A stretch of 64,000 nt of DNA from Casuarius casuarius (taxonomy: Eukaryota; Chordata; Aves; Casuariiformes; Casuariidae), in the NCBI GenBank assembly GCA_003342895.1, contig PTFA01000042.1, positions 5,446,640 through 5,510,639 of the forward strand, read 5' to 3'. The translations under genes were made by a program, and so were the position numbers. Shown one piece after another: positions 14,259-27,590 of the stretch. Each line of letters opens with the position of its first letter. The stretch's first letter is position 1. The notes under the pieces are model-generated. The model saw only the letters and a program-made list of their open reading frames with translations. It did no database searches and was not told where the DNA came from.

Positions 14259-17200
14259 GAACTTTACCTGTTCTCTGAATGCTTGAAAATAAACCAAAGT
14301 ATATACAAAAATAGTTAGAAGACCTTTTTGAACACTAAAAATAGCCCTTGCTCGAGTGGTGAGAGGCAGGTCATTGACATCCAAAGCACAAATGCACAAC
14401 CCCTCTCATTCAGGATTGAAAAGACTTCATCAAGGCACAGCATCAGGAGAGGGGAGCTAGTCTGTCCTTGTCCCAACCCATGGCCAACACCATCTTCCAT
14501 AGGAAACTATGAGGTAAAGACTAATGGCCAGCGACAAAGACTAGCGCTGTCCCTTCACGATGGCGGTCTCTGTGAGGAGCCAGTTGGCGCCTCAAGCAAA
14601 ACACTTCTTAAATTTCTCTGAGAAAAGTGGGTTGTTAGAGTAGATGGAGACTATTACAGCCTTTGATGACAATGGAAAAGCTTTGTGAAGGAGTGGCACG
14701 CAGTGTCCCAGATATGCTGCGCGAGGAGTGAACAGTTTGACTCCTCACATGCAGTCAGAGACAAGTTGGGGGAAAAAAGAAATCCTTCAAATGCTTGAAC
14801 CTGTATTCTTCCCCCACCACCACCATAGAGATTTCATTGTGTGAATCATAAGACATGTCATTTTAAAACCTTGGAGGATAAGTGGTCAGAATATATTGTG
14901 CTAAAGCCTTTCTTTGGTGTCTCATTTAAATCTTTGAAATACTTTGTAAGTTATTTTTTTGCATTCACTTTCGTTTTAATATTGTAGAGATGAATGTGCC
15001 TTCCCTCTTGTACGTTAAGCACTTAAAATATTCTAGATAGACAAAACATGAGGTATGAATTGTGAAAATGACAATTGTTCCTCATGGTCTTCTATATGCT
15101 GAGCAGGTCCAAATCTTACGGACCCTTCAGACTTCCATCTCCTCCTTCTAGTGATTACAGCTTAACACTGTACTGATAATAAAAGGTAAATGAGTTCCTG
15201 CAGCAGAGTAAGTATCAGGTATATAAAGCTTTTGAGAATGTGGATGCAGCTCTTACTATTATGGGCAATTAGAGCTCTTTGAAAGTGTGTTGCCTGACTT
15301 TCTGTTGCTTGGTAACTGGTGCACCTAATTCTTTTTCTAAGAGGTCACAGAAATGTCAGAAAATCCATTTTGTTGGGGGTGGGGGGATGAATACCCCCAT
15401 CAGAACAGCAGCATATAGATTCATTAAAAGAACTTCATGTCTTCCATTAGTAGATAGAAAATAGTATTATTATTTGCCTAGCATGACAGTGCTATACAAT
15501 TTCCAAGCAGTGCCAACTCTATAACATGCTTGCTGTGCCAAAGAGCTTAGGAACTGCAAATACACTGATGAAATTTGGCATGATACAGGTCAACATAATT
15601 CACAGATACGCTGACAAACAGCCATTATTGGCTTGATGCAGAGTCTGTTGGAGTCAATGGAAAAACACACCAAAATGGCTATCGTACTGCGAAACTGGCA
15701 CATTCACTGGCACAGAAAAAATATGAACTTAGAAACAAGCTAATGAGACAGAAGATAAAACTCTCTTCCTTAAAGAGATCCAAGCTGCAGTTTCTGCAGC
15801 CACTGAAATACCAAATGGATTTCATTGAGAGAGAACAAATTAAGTGATGTCTGTGAGGAAACAGTTCGGCTATTTTTACCTGCATTTTAAGGAACAGGAC
15901 TCTGGAAGTATATCTCATCTGCAGCAAATTCCCAGATCTTTCTACTTTAAGACTGGTTTAGTAATACACACTCCATGTTATACACTATTCCCTACAAATG
16001 GATACTGTCAAAAAACTACTTCACTTCAACTTGAGCAGTGTGCTCAAGTTTGCAAAATGCAATTTAGATTAAATGAATGCCCTTGAGATTCGATGAATGC
16101 ATTTTAACAGGGACGCAATATGCAGGTGCTTACCACTGACCATCAATCATTTTCTTGCAGAGCTGGAGGCTTCTCGCAGTTGTCACTATAATCGTTCTGC
16201 AAGAATTTGCAATCATTTTCTAAGAGCGTGTCTAGGAAGAAAGAAGGGCAGACAATACTTTCTGCACTTAAGAAACCAGATCCATGCCGTCATAAAAATA
16301 AAGTACACTTCCCTGTTGAAACAGCCTGCATCATTTGTGAAACAGCACACCTACACAACCTTTAGTACCTCCCACAGGACAATCTGGCTGCTGCGGGCAG
16401 CTTGGAATGCCAGGCTCTGAGTTCCAGTCTGGCTTTGGCCAAAAGCTCTCTGCGCAGCATTAAATAAATCAAACTCAGGCAAGTCCCAAGTGAGGGTAGA
16501 CGTACTGATGGGAACCTAGAGCTTCATTTTTAATGTGTTGCCAGAAGGGGACAAACTTGAATTTGCCATATGATCTTCTACTGAAAGGACTCCTGTAAGT
16601 TAAGATTATTAAAAGGTACTTTTATATCAGTTACAGCCAGTAAATGATTCTGTAATACAAATAGTTACTAAAAGAGGTAGTTCTTTAAAGTAAAGGGAAG
16701 AAAAAAATGCAATCAAGTTGTAATAATGTCTTCTTTACATACATACATGTATTTCAGTCACCACTTTCTTCAGTTTTGGGATGAATACATCAAATCATAT
16801 TCTTTGGATACTATCTTTTTTTATATACAGAGAGAGTTCATGTGATTCAAGAAATTGCATCAGTAACGATTTTATGCATACTCAAAGTAAAGGAGTGGCA
16901 CATACTAGCCCAAGAAACACCTCTTGACAAAACCTGGCAAAACTCTGCAAAGATGTTTGTACCATCACTTTGGTCTAGCATATATTCTGAAGCACTTTCA
17001 TGCATAATTAAATTCTATTGTGCTAGGTATAAATGTTTCTTTCGACATGATTTTCCAAGGACACCAAAGAAGATGGAAAATGTATAATATAGCTTCCTTA
17101 AAAAATGCAAACTTACAGAGAAAGTCCTGAAATATTTTTGAGGTAATCAAAGTTCAGGTGAGTATAGGTGGGTTGGAGATTCTGCGGAAAAAATGTCCCT

Positions 17201-17668
17201 GGAAGGAAAAAAGGAGTCCGAAAGCAAATAATCAGGAACATATGAAAAGAGTAATTTTGCAATAAAAGAATATTTTTTCAGTATTAGCCGTGGATGCAAA
17301 TTTAATGAGCTGAAGTATGCCAGCTGCACAGAGAACTGTTCAGGTAATGAGTGTGTTGTCACTTACCCTCTTCCTGTGGGCAGAGAGTTCAAAAGTGCTG
17401 CAAAGTTTACAAATGTAGTAAACCTATACTAAAGGGTCACTGGCATATAGACAGGACAACAGCTGTACACAAACACACACGTTCACACAGCCATACACAT
17501 TCTGTAAATAATCTGTTATCTTCAAGTGCAACAGCTACATTTTGCTCTTTCACATACCTGCTCATTGGAACCAGTAAGGCTATTCAAGCAAGTATTACGC
17601 AACATACCTAAGACTATCTGACCAGAGTTAATGTTTTCGATGAGCCTGGTGTTTACTTAGAATGGAAG
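14259..17668. other. Intergenic DNA, no gene seen
   Basis: AT-rich single-copy-looking sequence. Open frames reach about 107 codons (16097-16420, plus) but have no recognisable protein features. A short piece near 15630-15655 resembles the old amniote repeat phrase 'ggagtcaatgg'. Nothing else is supported. Confidence 0.65.
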
Positions 17669-17673
17669 ATGTG
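17669..17673. repeat. Target-site duplication, left copy (ATGTG)
   Basis: The five bases ATGTG directly precede the TG that begins the LTR, and the same five bases directly follow its terminal CA at 18857-18861. A 5-bp duplication is typical of several vertebrate endogenous retrovirus groups and supports the element boundaries. Confidence 0.8.
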
Positions 17674-18856
17674 TGTGGCGGACAGATGAGTGAACTTTTG
17701 CCTTAAACATTTCTTGGTACATAAGGGGCAAGCAAACCATAACCCCAAACAAGCCATCTGTCCCGGGCGGAAACAGGACTAAGCTGCTGCAACCCCCAAA
17801 ATGGTCTCCCTGCGACCACCTGAGACACACCAAGCCTGCGCTGAACCAGACCACGATCGGGCAGAGACTTTGGGACCTGGACTGCAAATTATTGCCGTTT
17901 AGCACAACTTCTATAAAACTTGCTTAGCATGAGTGGCTAAATTTGCTGAAGCCTTAGGCCGCACTCCCTAGTTCAGTGAGAAAGGGCCCCAGAGCTGGTG
18001 CAGNCNGGAATGATAAGGGAGNTACCAGCAGTTTGCATTCCTGTGCACTGCTGAAACAGTGTTAATTGCTAGAATTACCACCTCTTTGTCAGGACCTTGA
18101 GAGACGATGGCGGGACTCGAGGAATGAAGACACACCTGTCGGCAGAAACCGCAACAGTAAAGATAAGGGAGGAAAAAAAAAACGAAGAACAGCCTGCCTA
18201 GGAACAACGATGAGACCCAATAAGGAGCAGGAGACCCCAGACCGAAAAATTACTATTGGTCTGAACTACCACATGAGGAGTGGGAAACTTAATTTGAAAA
18301 AGCTATAATTGCCCAGGGATTTCTTTGTTCGGGGTCCCTCTTCGGAGGCACCCAACTCGAGCTGTAACTACTGCACGCGTGTCATTACAATTNNTTTATT
18401 TAATTTGCCTTGATTTGGCTCCGAACTTTTCAGCGGGAACCTAGGGTCGGACCCTGCTCGAGTTGTAATTACTGCACGCGCATCGCTAAAATTTACACCC
18501 ACGGTGAGGAGGACCCACCCACCACCAAACGGGCCCCCCCCACCGCCGAGACTCCCAAAGGAAGAGGACCAACGGGACGCCGCTGGATCCACGGGTGGTG
18601 ATATCTTTTTCTCTCTCTTTTGTTGAATGTTGGTAAGATCTGTTCGAAACGTGTGGCACAGGACTTGTCTAGCTAGTTGAAGTAACCGCCATTGAATTAT
18701 CATATTTGACCACATGCCTTATCTTTGTGTTAATAAATCATAAAACTGGTTGGCTGGTGTCGTTTCACCTTAATTCAGTCCAAGGGCATCACGAACTTGG
18801 TCGTTGGTCCCAAGGGGAGGGAGGTCGTCCTAAACGACTCCTTTCGGGCCGCAACA
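17674..18856 (+). mobile_element. Solo LTR of an avian endogenous retrovirus
   Basis: A 1183-bp element begins TGTGGCGG and ends CCGCAACA. These are inverted repeats with one mismatch, in the TG...CA form of retroviral LTRs, and ATGTG flanks both sides. An AATAAA polyadenylation signal lies at 18732-18737, followed by a GT-rich stretch and a U5-like end, which fixes the plus orientation. TATAAAA at 17912-17918 is a possible promoter box, though far from the poly(A) signal. A 24-bp motif occurs twice with two differences (18356-18379 and 18457-18480), suggesting an internal duplication of about 101 bp. No gag, pol or env remains, so this is most likely a recombination product (solo LTR). The U5-like end resembles LTRs seen in bird genomes; I cannot give a family name. 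Five unresolved bases lie at 18004, 18006, 18022 and 18393-18394. Confidence 0.85.
18732..18737 (+). promoter_or_regulatory. LTR polyadenylation signal AATAAA
   Basis: Canonical hexamer about 120 bases before the LTR end, followed by a GT-rich stretch (ggttggctggtgtcg), as expected at an R/U5 border. It orients the LTR on the plus strand. Confidence 0.65.
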
Positions 18857-18861
18857 ATGTG
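18857..18861. repeat. Target-site duplication, right copy (ATGTG)
   Basis: Identical to 17669-17673 and immediately after the terminal CA of the LTR. Confidence 0.8.
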
Positions 18862-19799
18862 GAATATTTAGCTAATGTGGAGTAGATTTGTATGCCCCCA
18901 CTAAAGCAGTAAAATGCAAATCTGAACTCCACGTACACTGGCATTTTTCTGTTTCAGCCCCTTGAAACTTTCTAAACTGACTACTCAGGGGCAAGGCGCT
19001 GCTAAAGGTGGCTGTGCAGGTTCCAGGTACTGGGCTAAAGATTATGTTTACACCTGGAGAAAGACGGAAGGAACAGAAAAACGTCTCAGTGTGCTGAACA
19101 CAGTAGCATGTTGCCACAGTGAAAGTTCAGAAAGAAGAAGAAGAAGAAGGAGGCTTTACAACCCACAGTTTAAGCAAGGCACACAAGCAAGGTCTGTGGA
19201 AAGTGCATTTGTTGAAAGTGACTTCACATGTCTGAGTGAGGAACTGTGTAGGATTCACTCCATAGCTCTTTTTGGTACTCTGTACCACCACAAAGCCATG
19301 TTTCCTGCGCTTCTAAGTGGACTTGTCAGCAGTCACATGTATCTGGAAAACATATGGAATATTCCAAGAAACCCTTAATGGTGGTATTTGGGCAAATGAC
19401 TATATGTTACAGTTTCTTGTATGAGCTTGCTTTCTTCTCCTCAACTTCCTGCTGTAGAATTTGAGCCAGCTGCTACATGGATGGTGGGCTTTTGCTTCCA
19501 ATTGCTAATTGGGTTAACAGTAACTTTCCTTTACTTCTGAATGAAACCTGCATTAATTACTGCTGAGGAACCAGCCATAGGAAAAACACGATGTCCTCTT
19601 CATACCATTGATGTTTTATATATCCTGTCATTGTATTTAGCACTGTTACACACCACACATGTTCCAGAAGGAATTTAGTCTTCATTGGTTTGTTTTACCA
19701 TTAACTCACAGTGAGCAACTGCAGAGCTAAGCAGAGGTGCTTCTCACTGCCCATGGATGAGAATGGCAGGGCACAGACAGGATGTATACATGTGAGTAC
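18862..19799. other. Intergenic DNA with a short AAG repeat
   Basis: A purine tract of AAG units sits at about 19131-19151. The open frame covering it (18962-19378) owes its arginine run to this repeat and shows no domain. No gene is supported. Confidence 0.65.
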
Positions 19800-19890
19800 T
19801 TATGGGGCCTGTTGCAAATCACACTGACGTCAGGGGGAATCCTTCCAATTAATTTCAGCAGGCTTTGGGTCTGGGTCAAGATCTCTTCTC
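19800..19890. repeat. Relic of a palindromic amniote repeat
   Basis: The stretch runs 'ggggcctgttgcaaatcac' ... 'gcaggctttgggtctggg', which resembles the two arms of a common old reptile and bird palindromic repeat (arms reading roughly ggcctgatccaaagccca). The arms have diverged. This is recognition by eye and the family is unnamed here. Confidence 0.4.
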
Positions 19891-22800
19891 TATTAATTTG
19901 CCTTTTTGCAGAATTAAGGATGCACTAGGAGAGGAAGTAAGATGCAGTTAGGCTCAAAAGGGGAAGAATTAAGGTAGAAATGGACATTACTCGAGAACTT
20001 CTGTGAATACCTGACATTGTGTATTCCATCATCCAGGTCAGTGTTATTTCACCTCAAAAGCAGTTTAAAGGATGTTTACGGTATAACTGTGTTTGTATAT
20101 ATTGCAGATAAGACAAGGCAATATGTCTTCTTTAACTGCCCATATGCACCTGAAAGAACCTGTTATATGAGAAAAATATTTGTCATCACACTAGATACAG
20201 CGTGATGCACCACCTGACCAAGTTATAATATTAAGGACTGAACCTAATACATAGGTTACTTTCAAATCCAATCTCTCAATAAATTGTTCTCAATAAATCC
20301 TTCCAAGTTTCAAAGCCTATTCTCAGGAAAATCAGAAACATCTTGAAGCAGGATACAGCTGTAAATTAATTTTCTTTAGAAAATAAAAACATTTTATATA
20401 TTCTATTTTGGAAATCCTTGCAGTTAGGTGTTAAGAAAACTAGAGGAGATGAAAGTTTATTAGCTGTTTAAAAAAAATTGTGCAGTTTTTAATTAAAGAC
20501 TAGAAAGAAGTACTGGGAAAAGTATAAAATTCAGAAGCTAACAGCACAAATAGAGAAACTGTTTTATTTTAAAATGATTGTCGGTATACACTGGGCACAT
20601 TTCACCGTGCATTGCTATTACTACCTGCAGTAGAATTTTTGCTCTCTCAAGTACAAAATGAGTGAATTTCACGTAACTTTGTACTCTTATTTTTCAAAGA
20701 CTTTGAGAAGATGGAGTTTCCCTAATTAATAAACAGGCATATTTCACCTGTCTCTACTTAAAATTTGCTCCTATTCCTTATTCAGCAGCTGAAGGCACAC
20801 TCACACCACCTCAGATGGCCACCATGGAAAGGGCATACACTGACAGCCTACCCACAGCTAGGCTGTGGGGGCAGGCACCCTGCCCAGAAGAATCAAGACA
20901 TGTAAGTTCATTAAAGGTGGAACCCTGTCTGCACATCTTCAGAAGTGAGATGAAGGTGCTGAACATCTTGACAGAATTATTATCCTCCTGTGTGCGAGCT
21001 GTTGCAGTATTTCGGGTGCATACCCAAATACCCAGAGACCATTCAGAGCACCGCTCTGCTGAGCTAGCATGGTTGCTCTCTTAGAGGCCTGTCAAACAGG
21101 ATATACATGGGGCAAAGCCCACCAATGTGCTACAGTTATGCCCAACATGCATTTTCACACTTTGGTGAAAAGTCATTTTCAGAAAAAACTCCTGACCCAA
21201 ATACCTTTGTGGCATTTCCCTGTCCTGTTACCTGCTTTTGGAAGATCATCTTTTGTTCCATGTATCATGCAGTTTTCCCTTACAGTCCCTTCTCAATCAG
21301 TCTTAAGCACACATTTGTATAAATATAATTGCAAAGGACATTGATAAAATTGCTTTGCAGTAACACAGAGCATACTGTGCCATCTTTATGACTGCACAAC
21401 TAGTGGCCTTCTGCCCCTTCCCTAATGCTTGCTTTCACTGCACCATATCTGCTACTTTTAGCTCTGCTATAAATACATATGTATCTTGAGTAGTCCCACT
21501 GGAAACTTTACAATTCATTGTTGTGAAAAGGGGAAGATGTATCATACTGTCCTTTGCTGTTCTGACTTCTGGCATATTTCATGCCTTAACCACAAAACCA
21601 GAGGGAGGAATGTATCAGCAGTCTCAACAGACTGCCACATCCACACATCCTACCCAGTCCTGCTGATGCTACTGCCTCATTTCCCAAAATGGTTGGTTCT
21701 CTCTCAGTAAAAATTACTCCATATATACATATAGATGGAAAAGGAAGGCCACCAGGTACATTTTTTTAATTAGGAAAAAAACGGGAATGGAGTCCTTCAG
21801 AGCATCCTAAGATCTACGAGACCTAAGAAAACATACTCCCAGATCCAAACGTGAGGACTACAGTAAATTTAGAAAGATATCAAATGAAGCCTTATCTACT
21901 GAGCAAGGATAGGGAGAGAAGCAGATATACCATGAGTTGCAATGAGATTTCTCTGGTGTGTTATTCTTTTTAAGTGGAAACATGTGGTGGAAGATTAAGC
22001 AGCATCCTTTTAATCTCCGATTGTCCAGCTCCCCCTGCTGTAATTACATATTGGACACAAATGGCAACAGATGTTCAGCATCTAAGCTAAGAATTATATA
22101 CTTATTCAATATCCTAGTGATTCAAAACACTGATTGGGAGGCTAGAATCTAAATTTATATGGAGTGACAAATGAAAGTGTTCCTAGACATGGGTGAGACA
22201 CTGAGAATATTAATGCAAACTTGAAGATGCACCCTTAATGGAAGGAGACAAACTGACTCTGCATACTAGTTAGAGTGTTTTTAATTACAGCAATTTCTCC
22301 ATGCATTATTTTAACCCTTCCTCCTTTTAAAGCTGAGCCTCCATTGTTATTTTTCATATAACCTAATCAAATATCCACAACCCTGTATGTACAAGCTAGA
22401 TAGAAGGTTCTTCCTAATCATTTCATTATACATCCAGTGGGCAGTCTAATTTCCCCAAGTCAAACCTAATAAGAAGAGACATATCGGCATGTAGTTTATC
22501 TATCTTGCTTATTTTCCTCGAGATACACACTTGTCTGTGATCCACCCACATAAAAGATTTTTGTTTCAGATGCTGAAATTATTTTACAAATAATTACTAC
22601 TCTCCCCCACTGGATTTCAAGTTCTCCTAATGTGTTCTTTGGAAAATCACAGTACCAGGAAAGAAGATGCTTTAGACTGGAGAGACAGCTTACCTAAAAT
22701 AGTCAAAACTTCCCTAAAATTCAACGATCTTCAAAGCAGAGGGTGAAAGCAGTTCTAAGGTGCCTTCAGTAGGTGACCTGCCATAGATTGTATTGTACTG

Positions 22801-25800
22801 CAATCAGTCATGGACCCCTCTAACTTTCTGAAACAGCAGACTTGCCCCATTTTCTCCCAAACATACAAACAGTTGCATACATACTTTGATTGGCTAGTAC
22901 CAGTTCAAATCCCATAAGCTGCTTCTTCCCACTGTAACAGCCCAGACACAAATGCTGATCTGAATGTTCTCAATACTTAGAGAGTGCATATGTGCATGAA
23001 CAACAGTGATTCGGAGTATGACATAAATCCCTTTACTCATATGCACATCACAATTGAGAGCAGATACTTGTTTACTAAAACATTTTCTGACAGATAACTG
23101 GAAATAGTTTTAAGTCCATTAGTTCCACTGCACATTTCTGAAAATGTTGTCTTTTAAAAGTGCATTTTATTATATATGATTTAATTTTTCTTGCAAGATC
23201 AGAGGCTGGGATGCAAACCAATCTACTGTTTGCTGCCAGATGGTATGTTGGAAGAGTATAAACTTTTTTCACACAGAGTGCTATGTGGCAAGCGAATGTT
23301 ATTTTTATACTTCTAAACAGTCATGTTTCTTTGAATAGGTTAGATTTACATTATTCTTTCAGTAAGCTCTTAAGCTCTTCCCATTTCAGCTAAAGTCTTG
23401 TGAAGTTACTCGATAAAAACCACAGAACCTTCGGTGAAATCATTAGAGATATCTACCCCACCCCCCATTAAATTTACTAGTCACAGAGTCCAAAGTGACA
23501 ACAGAGCAGCTGACCCAGGCACTGGGCCAATGTGCATATGGCCAGAGAAGAAGACTATTGCAGGTATTACCGCAGCTCAGAAAGTGAGTTAAAAACTCTA
23601 AAGCATGTGCACTCTGCTAAACAAAGTAATCTCTGCATGACCCACTGTGCCTCCATACAGTGGGGACTGGGAGGACAGAGCTGGGAGACACAGCAAGTCT
23701 CTGAGCAAAGAAGGGCGGATGTATTCCCTTCTCAGCACTCTGTGAGCCAGCACTCTCCTACCTGCTTCCCACAGATCCACCCTGCACCATGTCCCCACAA
23801 AGACTGGCATAATTTCAAGCTTCTGCTCCACAAGTCTGTAACCTTCATTTGTCATGGGAAAGAGCTGGTAACCTCCTCAGCAGTACCAGGGCCTCCAGAA
23901 AGAGCATCAATGCATTTTACCTGAGTTACGGAAACAAAGACTAAAGCCTTTGAAATATTTTGGGAACCATGCTGATGGGCACGTACCATGTGTCCACTGG
24001 CAAGCTTACAAAGCCATCATGTAGAGGGACAGAATACTGTTAAATTTGCAATGGCAGCCTCTGTACAGCAATCCTGCCTGGCTACTATGTGCATTTCAAT
24101 TTTCTACATAATTGCTTTGGAAAAGGAGGTGGAAAACCTCTCTCTCTCTTTCCTTCCGCAAAGCAACGCACAGTCTGTGCAGTCTGCACCCGCTGCTAAA
24201 AATTGTATCAGTATCAATCTCCTCAGCATCACAAACACACCCACATGTGTCTGAATCCTGAAATGCTTATTTTGCAAAGAGTGTGCCAAAAGATTTACTT
24301 ACTCTTTAGAACTGTTTAATGATGTTGTGGGGATCAAAGGAGCAAGCATTTTCATGACAAAAGAAATTTGTACTGCAGGCTCTACAGCACAGACAGTGAT
24401 TAGTGAGTCACACATAAGAAGTGTCTCGCTTTTCTCTTTTAAATAGCTGTTGTAGCATTTACCTAAACATTACAGTGCTGAATCAGTAGTTTCACATGTC
24501 GTCAGTGATTGCCTGAACAGCTCACCTTTACCTGGCAATATCCTGGTGACACCTCCTCACCTGAAAAATGTATTCAGTGCAGTTACTTGGCCGCTAACAG
24601 CCAGACATACATTAAGTATGCATTCAGGATATACTGGAAGGGCTGGAGAGGCATCATTGTATCTGGAGAAGAGTTAAAAACACCAGTTCTGAAAAGTATT
24701 CACAAACAAAAAAGGATTAGAAAGTGTCTCACTGTGGAGTTCAGCTAACCCATGAAAATGAAAAATTTTGTGAAAACAAGCAGTTTTCTCTTGAAAAGCA
24801 TTTCTAAAGAAAAATATTGAACACCTCCAAAATTACTGTCTAACCTGGGTTCACTTCTTATTTCTGATGTGCTAAGCCTTCTTTTCTCCTTTTACAGATC
24901 TGCCACTAGACAGTCATTCTTGTTCTGTTCATTAGCAATCTCCTTTCTTTTTTGTTGCTTTTTCTCAGTGGCTTTCAGCTGGCCAAACCTTCAGGCATCA
25001 GCCTTGACACTGTACTGACAGAGGCCCCAGTGGGCGGCATATCCCACAGCCTCTTCTGTATCACATGGTTTAATTCCCTCATGCATGACAATCCCTGGCC
25101 TGACCCTACTCTAGTGAAAAAACAGCTGAGTAAGACATTTGTGCTTCTCTGTCTTCTCTGGTGTGTGTCTTTCTAATACTGCCTGGTCTATGGAGCAGGA
25201 AAATATGCCTCACTCGGTCCTTGCGCTGCCACTGTCCTCACCTGCCTGCCTGAGGTCCTGCCACCGAGCGCAGATGGCTTCCCAGGGCTCAGCGCAGGTG
25301 CAGCTCTTCACCTGTGCGCCAGCTGTGCGGAAAAGCTCAATGCAAACTGCTGCCAGATACACTGTTTTAATTATTGCTGGGAACTCTGAAAAAGACTTAA
25401 GGCCACAGATTGTAAGTAAAATGCTGTTCAAAATAAAACATTACTGGAGCAAAAGTATTACACATGATTCGTGGGCGGCGTGATACCTGAAATATTTCTG
25501 TGATGCACTTTCCTACTTCCTGCTTCAAAGTGTGAGGATTTCAAGAGAATGTGCCAATGTACCCACAGTATTTCTGTATGGCTCTTTGAATAGCTACTGA
25601 CAGATGTATCTGAAAGAAAGATTTTAAAGCTGTACTGAACTCTGGTGTGGAACACACCAAAAAACTTGCCATTTTCCCTTGCGTGGTTGCTTACTACTAG
25701 GACACGCATTTATTTGTTATACTGGTGTTGGGAAAAATAGTTTAATATCTTGGAAAAGGTGGATCTCAGAGGTATTAACTTGGGATGCCAAGGCAAATAA

Positions 25801-26220
25801 TCATTTCCCAAAAAGAGGAAATAGAAAAAAAAAAAAAACCAACCCAGGCCTGTTCAGAGTAGGGAGAAAAGTCTGCAAGCATGCAAATCCATCAGTCACA
25901 TTAGACTGGAAGACAGGCATAAAGGGCAGATTGCTATGCTTGAACTGAAGCTTGGCTTTTTGGGAAAACAAAGAGAGCTGCTCTGCCTAATGGGGCAGAG
26001 AGCTAAGGCAAGGATGGCTTTTAGCATGCCACATGCCTAGAGAGATGCATTCCTTTCAGCTGAGTAACAGAGGGAGATTCCTTGTGGGCTGGGAGGGAGA
26101 GATGGCTTTAAGGGGTGAGACAAAAAGGTTGCTCTTGATAGTCCCCAATTCCAAATGAGAATTTCAGAACTGGCTACTGAAATTGATGCTCCTGATTTCA
26201 TTGCTAAGCTCCTAAGTAGA
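19891..26220. other. Intergenic DNA, no gene seen
   Basis: Mostly AT-rich sequence with scattered short frames on both strands. A small CpG-richer patch at about 25210-25345 has frames open on both strands and a strong splice-donor-like GTAAGT at 25412; it is treated as a finding rather than an exon. Nothing else reaches the standard for a feature. Confidence 0.6.
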
Positions 26221-26295
26221 AGTGCTCTCTGATTTTTGAGAGGTGCTCAGCACCTGCAAATCCTACTTATACCAACAGCAGCTGCAGGTATCCCC
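26221..26295. repeat. Relic of an ancient amniote repeat
   Basis: Contains 'gaggtgctcagcacctgca', including the palindrome GAGGTGCTCAGCACCTG-like core, which resembles a common old repeat of reptiles and birds with 'gtgctcagcacctgcag' text. It is short and diverged, and no family name is offered. Confidence 0.4.
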
Positions 26296-26839
26296 GTAAC
26301 TTTTAAACTTCAGGTCATTTTACATAGCCACCTTTTGACAGATTAAACTTTAATATTTTAATGCATTTTTTTTATTTTCTTGACTAATACTTGAGTACTG
26401 AAACTTCCTCTCTGCTAAGGCAAATTTTGAAGACCTCACATGGTTCATCATCTCTAACTTGTCAACATTTTTTGTTTAAAGTGTTGACACCCGAACAGAT
26501 GGTATTCCCAGAGTGATCTCGCTAATAATCAGAAGTACTGCCCCCTGCCTCCTTTTTCATCGCCATTTAACTATGCCGTTGCACTGGAGCTCATGCTTGA
26601 TTGATTACCTGCTATCACCTCTGCCTCATTTTCAGCGCTCCTGCCTCCGGGACACAGCGCCTGGTCTTATAAGTGAGACCTCCTTTCTTTGTTCCTGGAT
26701 GTACTCCTTGGCATGTCACATTAGTAAAAGGCGTGCTGTTCAAATGAGCCCATCTCCTCAAAAGATCAAGGCTAATGTGTATCACTGACCAATTCTCTTT
26801 CCTATTTATTTCTGTGTCATCACCTGAAATTTATTGTGA
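26296..26839. other. Intergenic DNA, no gene seen
   Basis: Contains a somewhat CpG-richer block near 26500-26720 with one 91-codon frame (26513-26788, plus) lacking recognisable features. It may be the 5' continuation of the repeat to its right. Confidence 0.45.
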
Positions 26840-27590
26840 TTAGCTCTGAAGATACTAAGCAGCACTGAACCAAGAACATATTCTTTGAGAAACCTTGTAT
26901 TAACACCCTCATTATTTGCATTACCTTTGGGGCCCATTGGCAAGGTTGATTTAAACTCACCTAACTGCTGCCTTTGTTTTGTCTTAATTTTTCTTTTTTC
27001 AGAGGGACATGCAGGATTCATTCAGATACCTCAGAGAAATCCAAGGAAATCATGTCAACAATAACTTCTCACCTCACCAAAAACTATTAAGTTTGAGAAT
27101 ACTTATTCTACCTAAAAGTGATGTTGAATGACATCATCACACAATCACCTTTTAATTCCTGCCTCAATGAGGTATGTTTTTCCAGGAGTTTTCTTGGAAA
27201 CAATGTCAAATGAGCTATCTTAAAATTTCTGGGGTTATACCATTTACCATTCATAAAAATCAGCATACCATTAGCTTATTCCAATATTTTGCAATTTCCT
27301 GATAGAAATCAGCAGTAAATGTTCATCAAAAGTCTTGGCCAGTTCTTTTAATACCACTGGGTGAGTGTTATTTAATCCTGAAAGACTTAAAACAGTAGCT
27401 GCTTAGTAGCTGCTGTTTAACTCTGGGGATAAAAGTAAGCCATTAGGATGCAAATGAATCACTCTACATCTTTCTAAATATAGACAGGTTTTTTGTTAAT
27501 ACTTTTGCCATTTTTTTAATTAGGGATGAGAACTCTACCATTCCTATCCAGTGGATCAGAAAAGGGGTAGGAGGGAAAAGAATTCCCTAT
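26840..27590 (-). mobile_element. Ancient CR1/L3-like LINE fragment, reverse orientation
   Basis: Scattered blocks match, by eye, the reverse complement of old amniote CR1/L3-type reverse transcriptase sequence. They include the 'gcagcactgaaccaagaac' block near 26860, the 'ttattccaatattttgcaat' block near 27280, the 'ccagttcttttaataccact' block near 27340, and the 'actctaccattcctatccag' block near 27535. The blocks occur in the order expected for a minus-strand copy. Decay is heavy, with no open frame left. The outer limits are approximate and intervening parts may be unrelated. Confidence 0.5.

Noticed and set aside
18962..19378. 138-codon plus-strand frame
   Set aside because: The arginine run comes from an AAG/AGA microsatellite; the remainder looks random.
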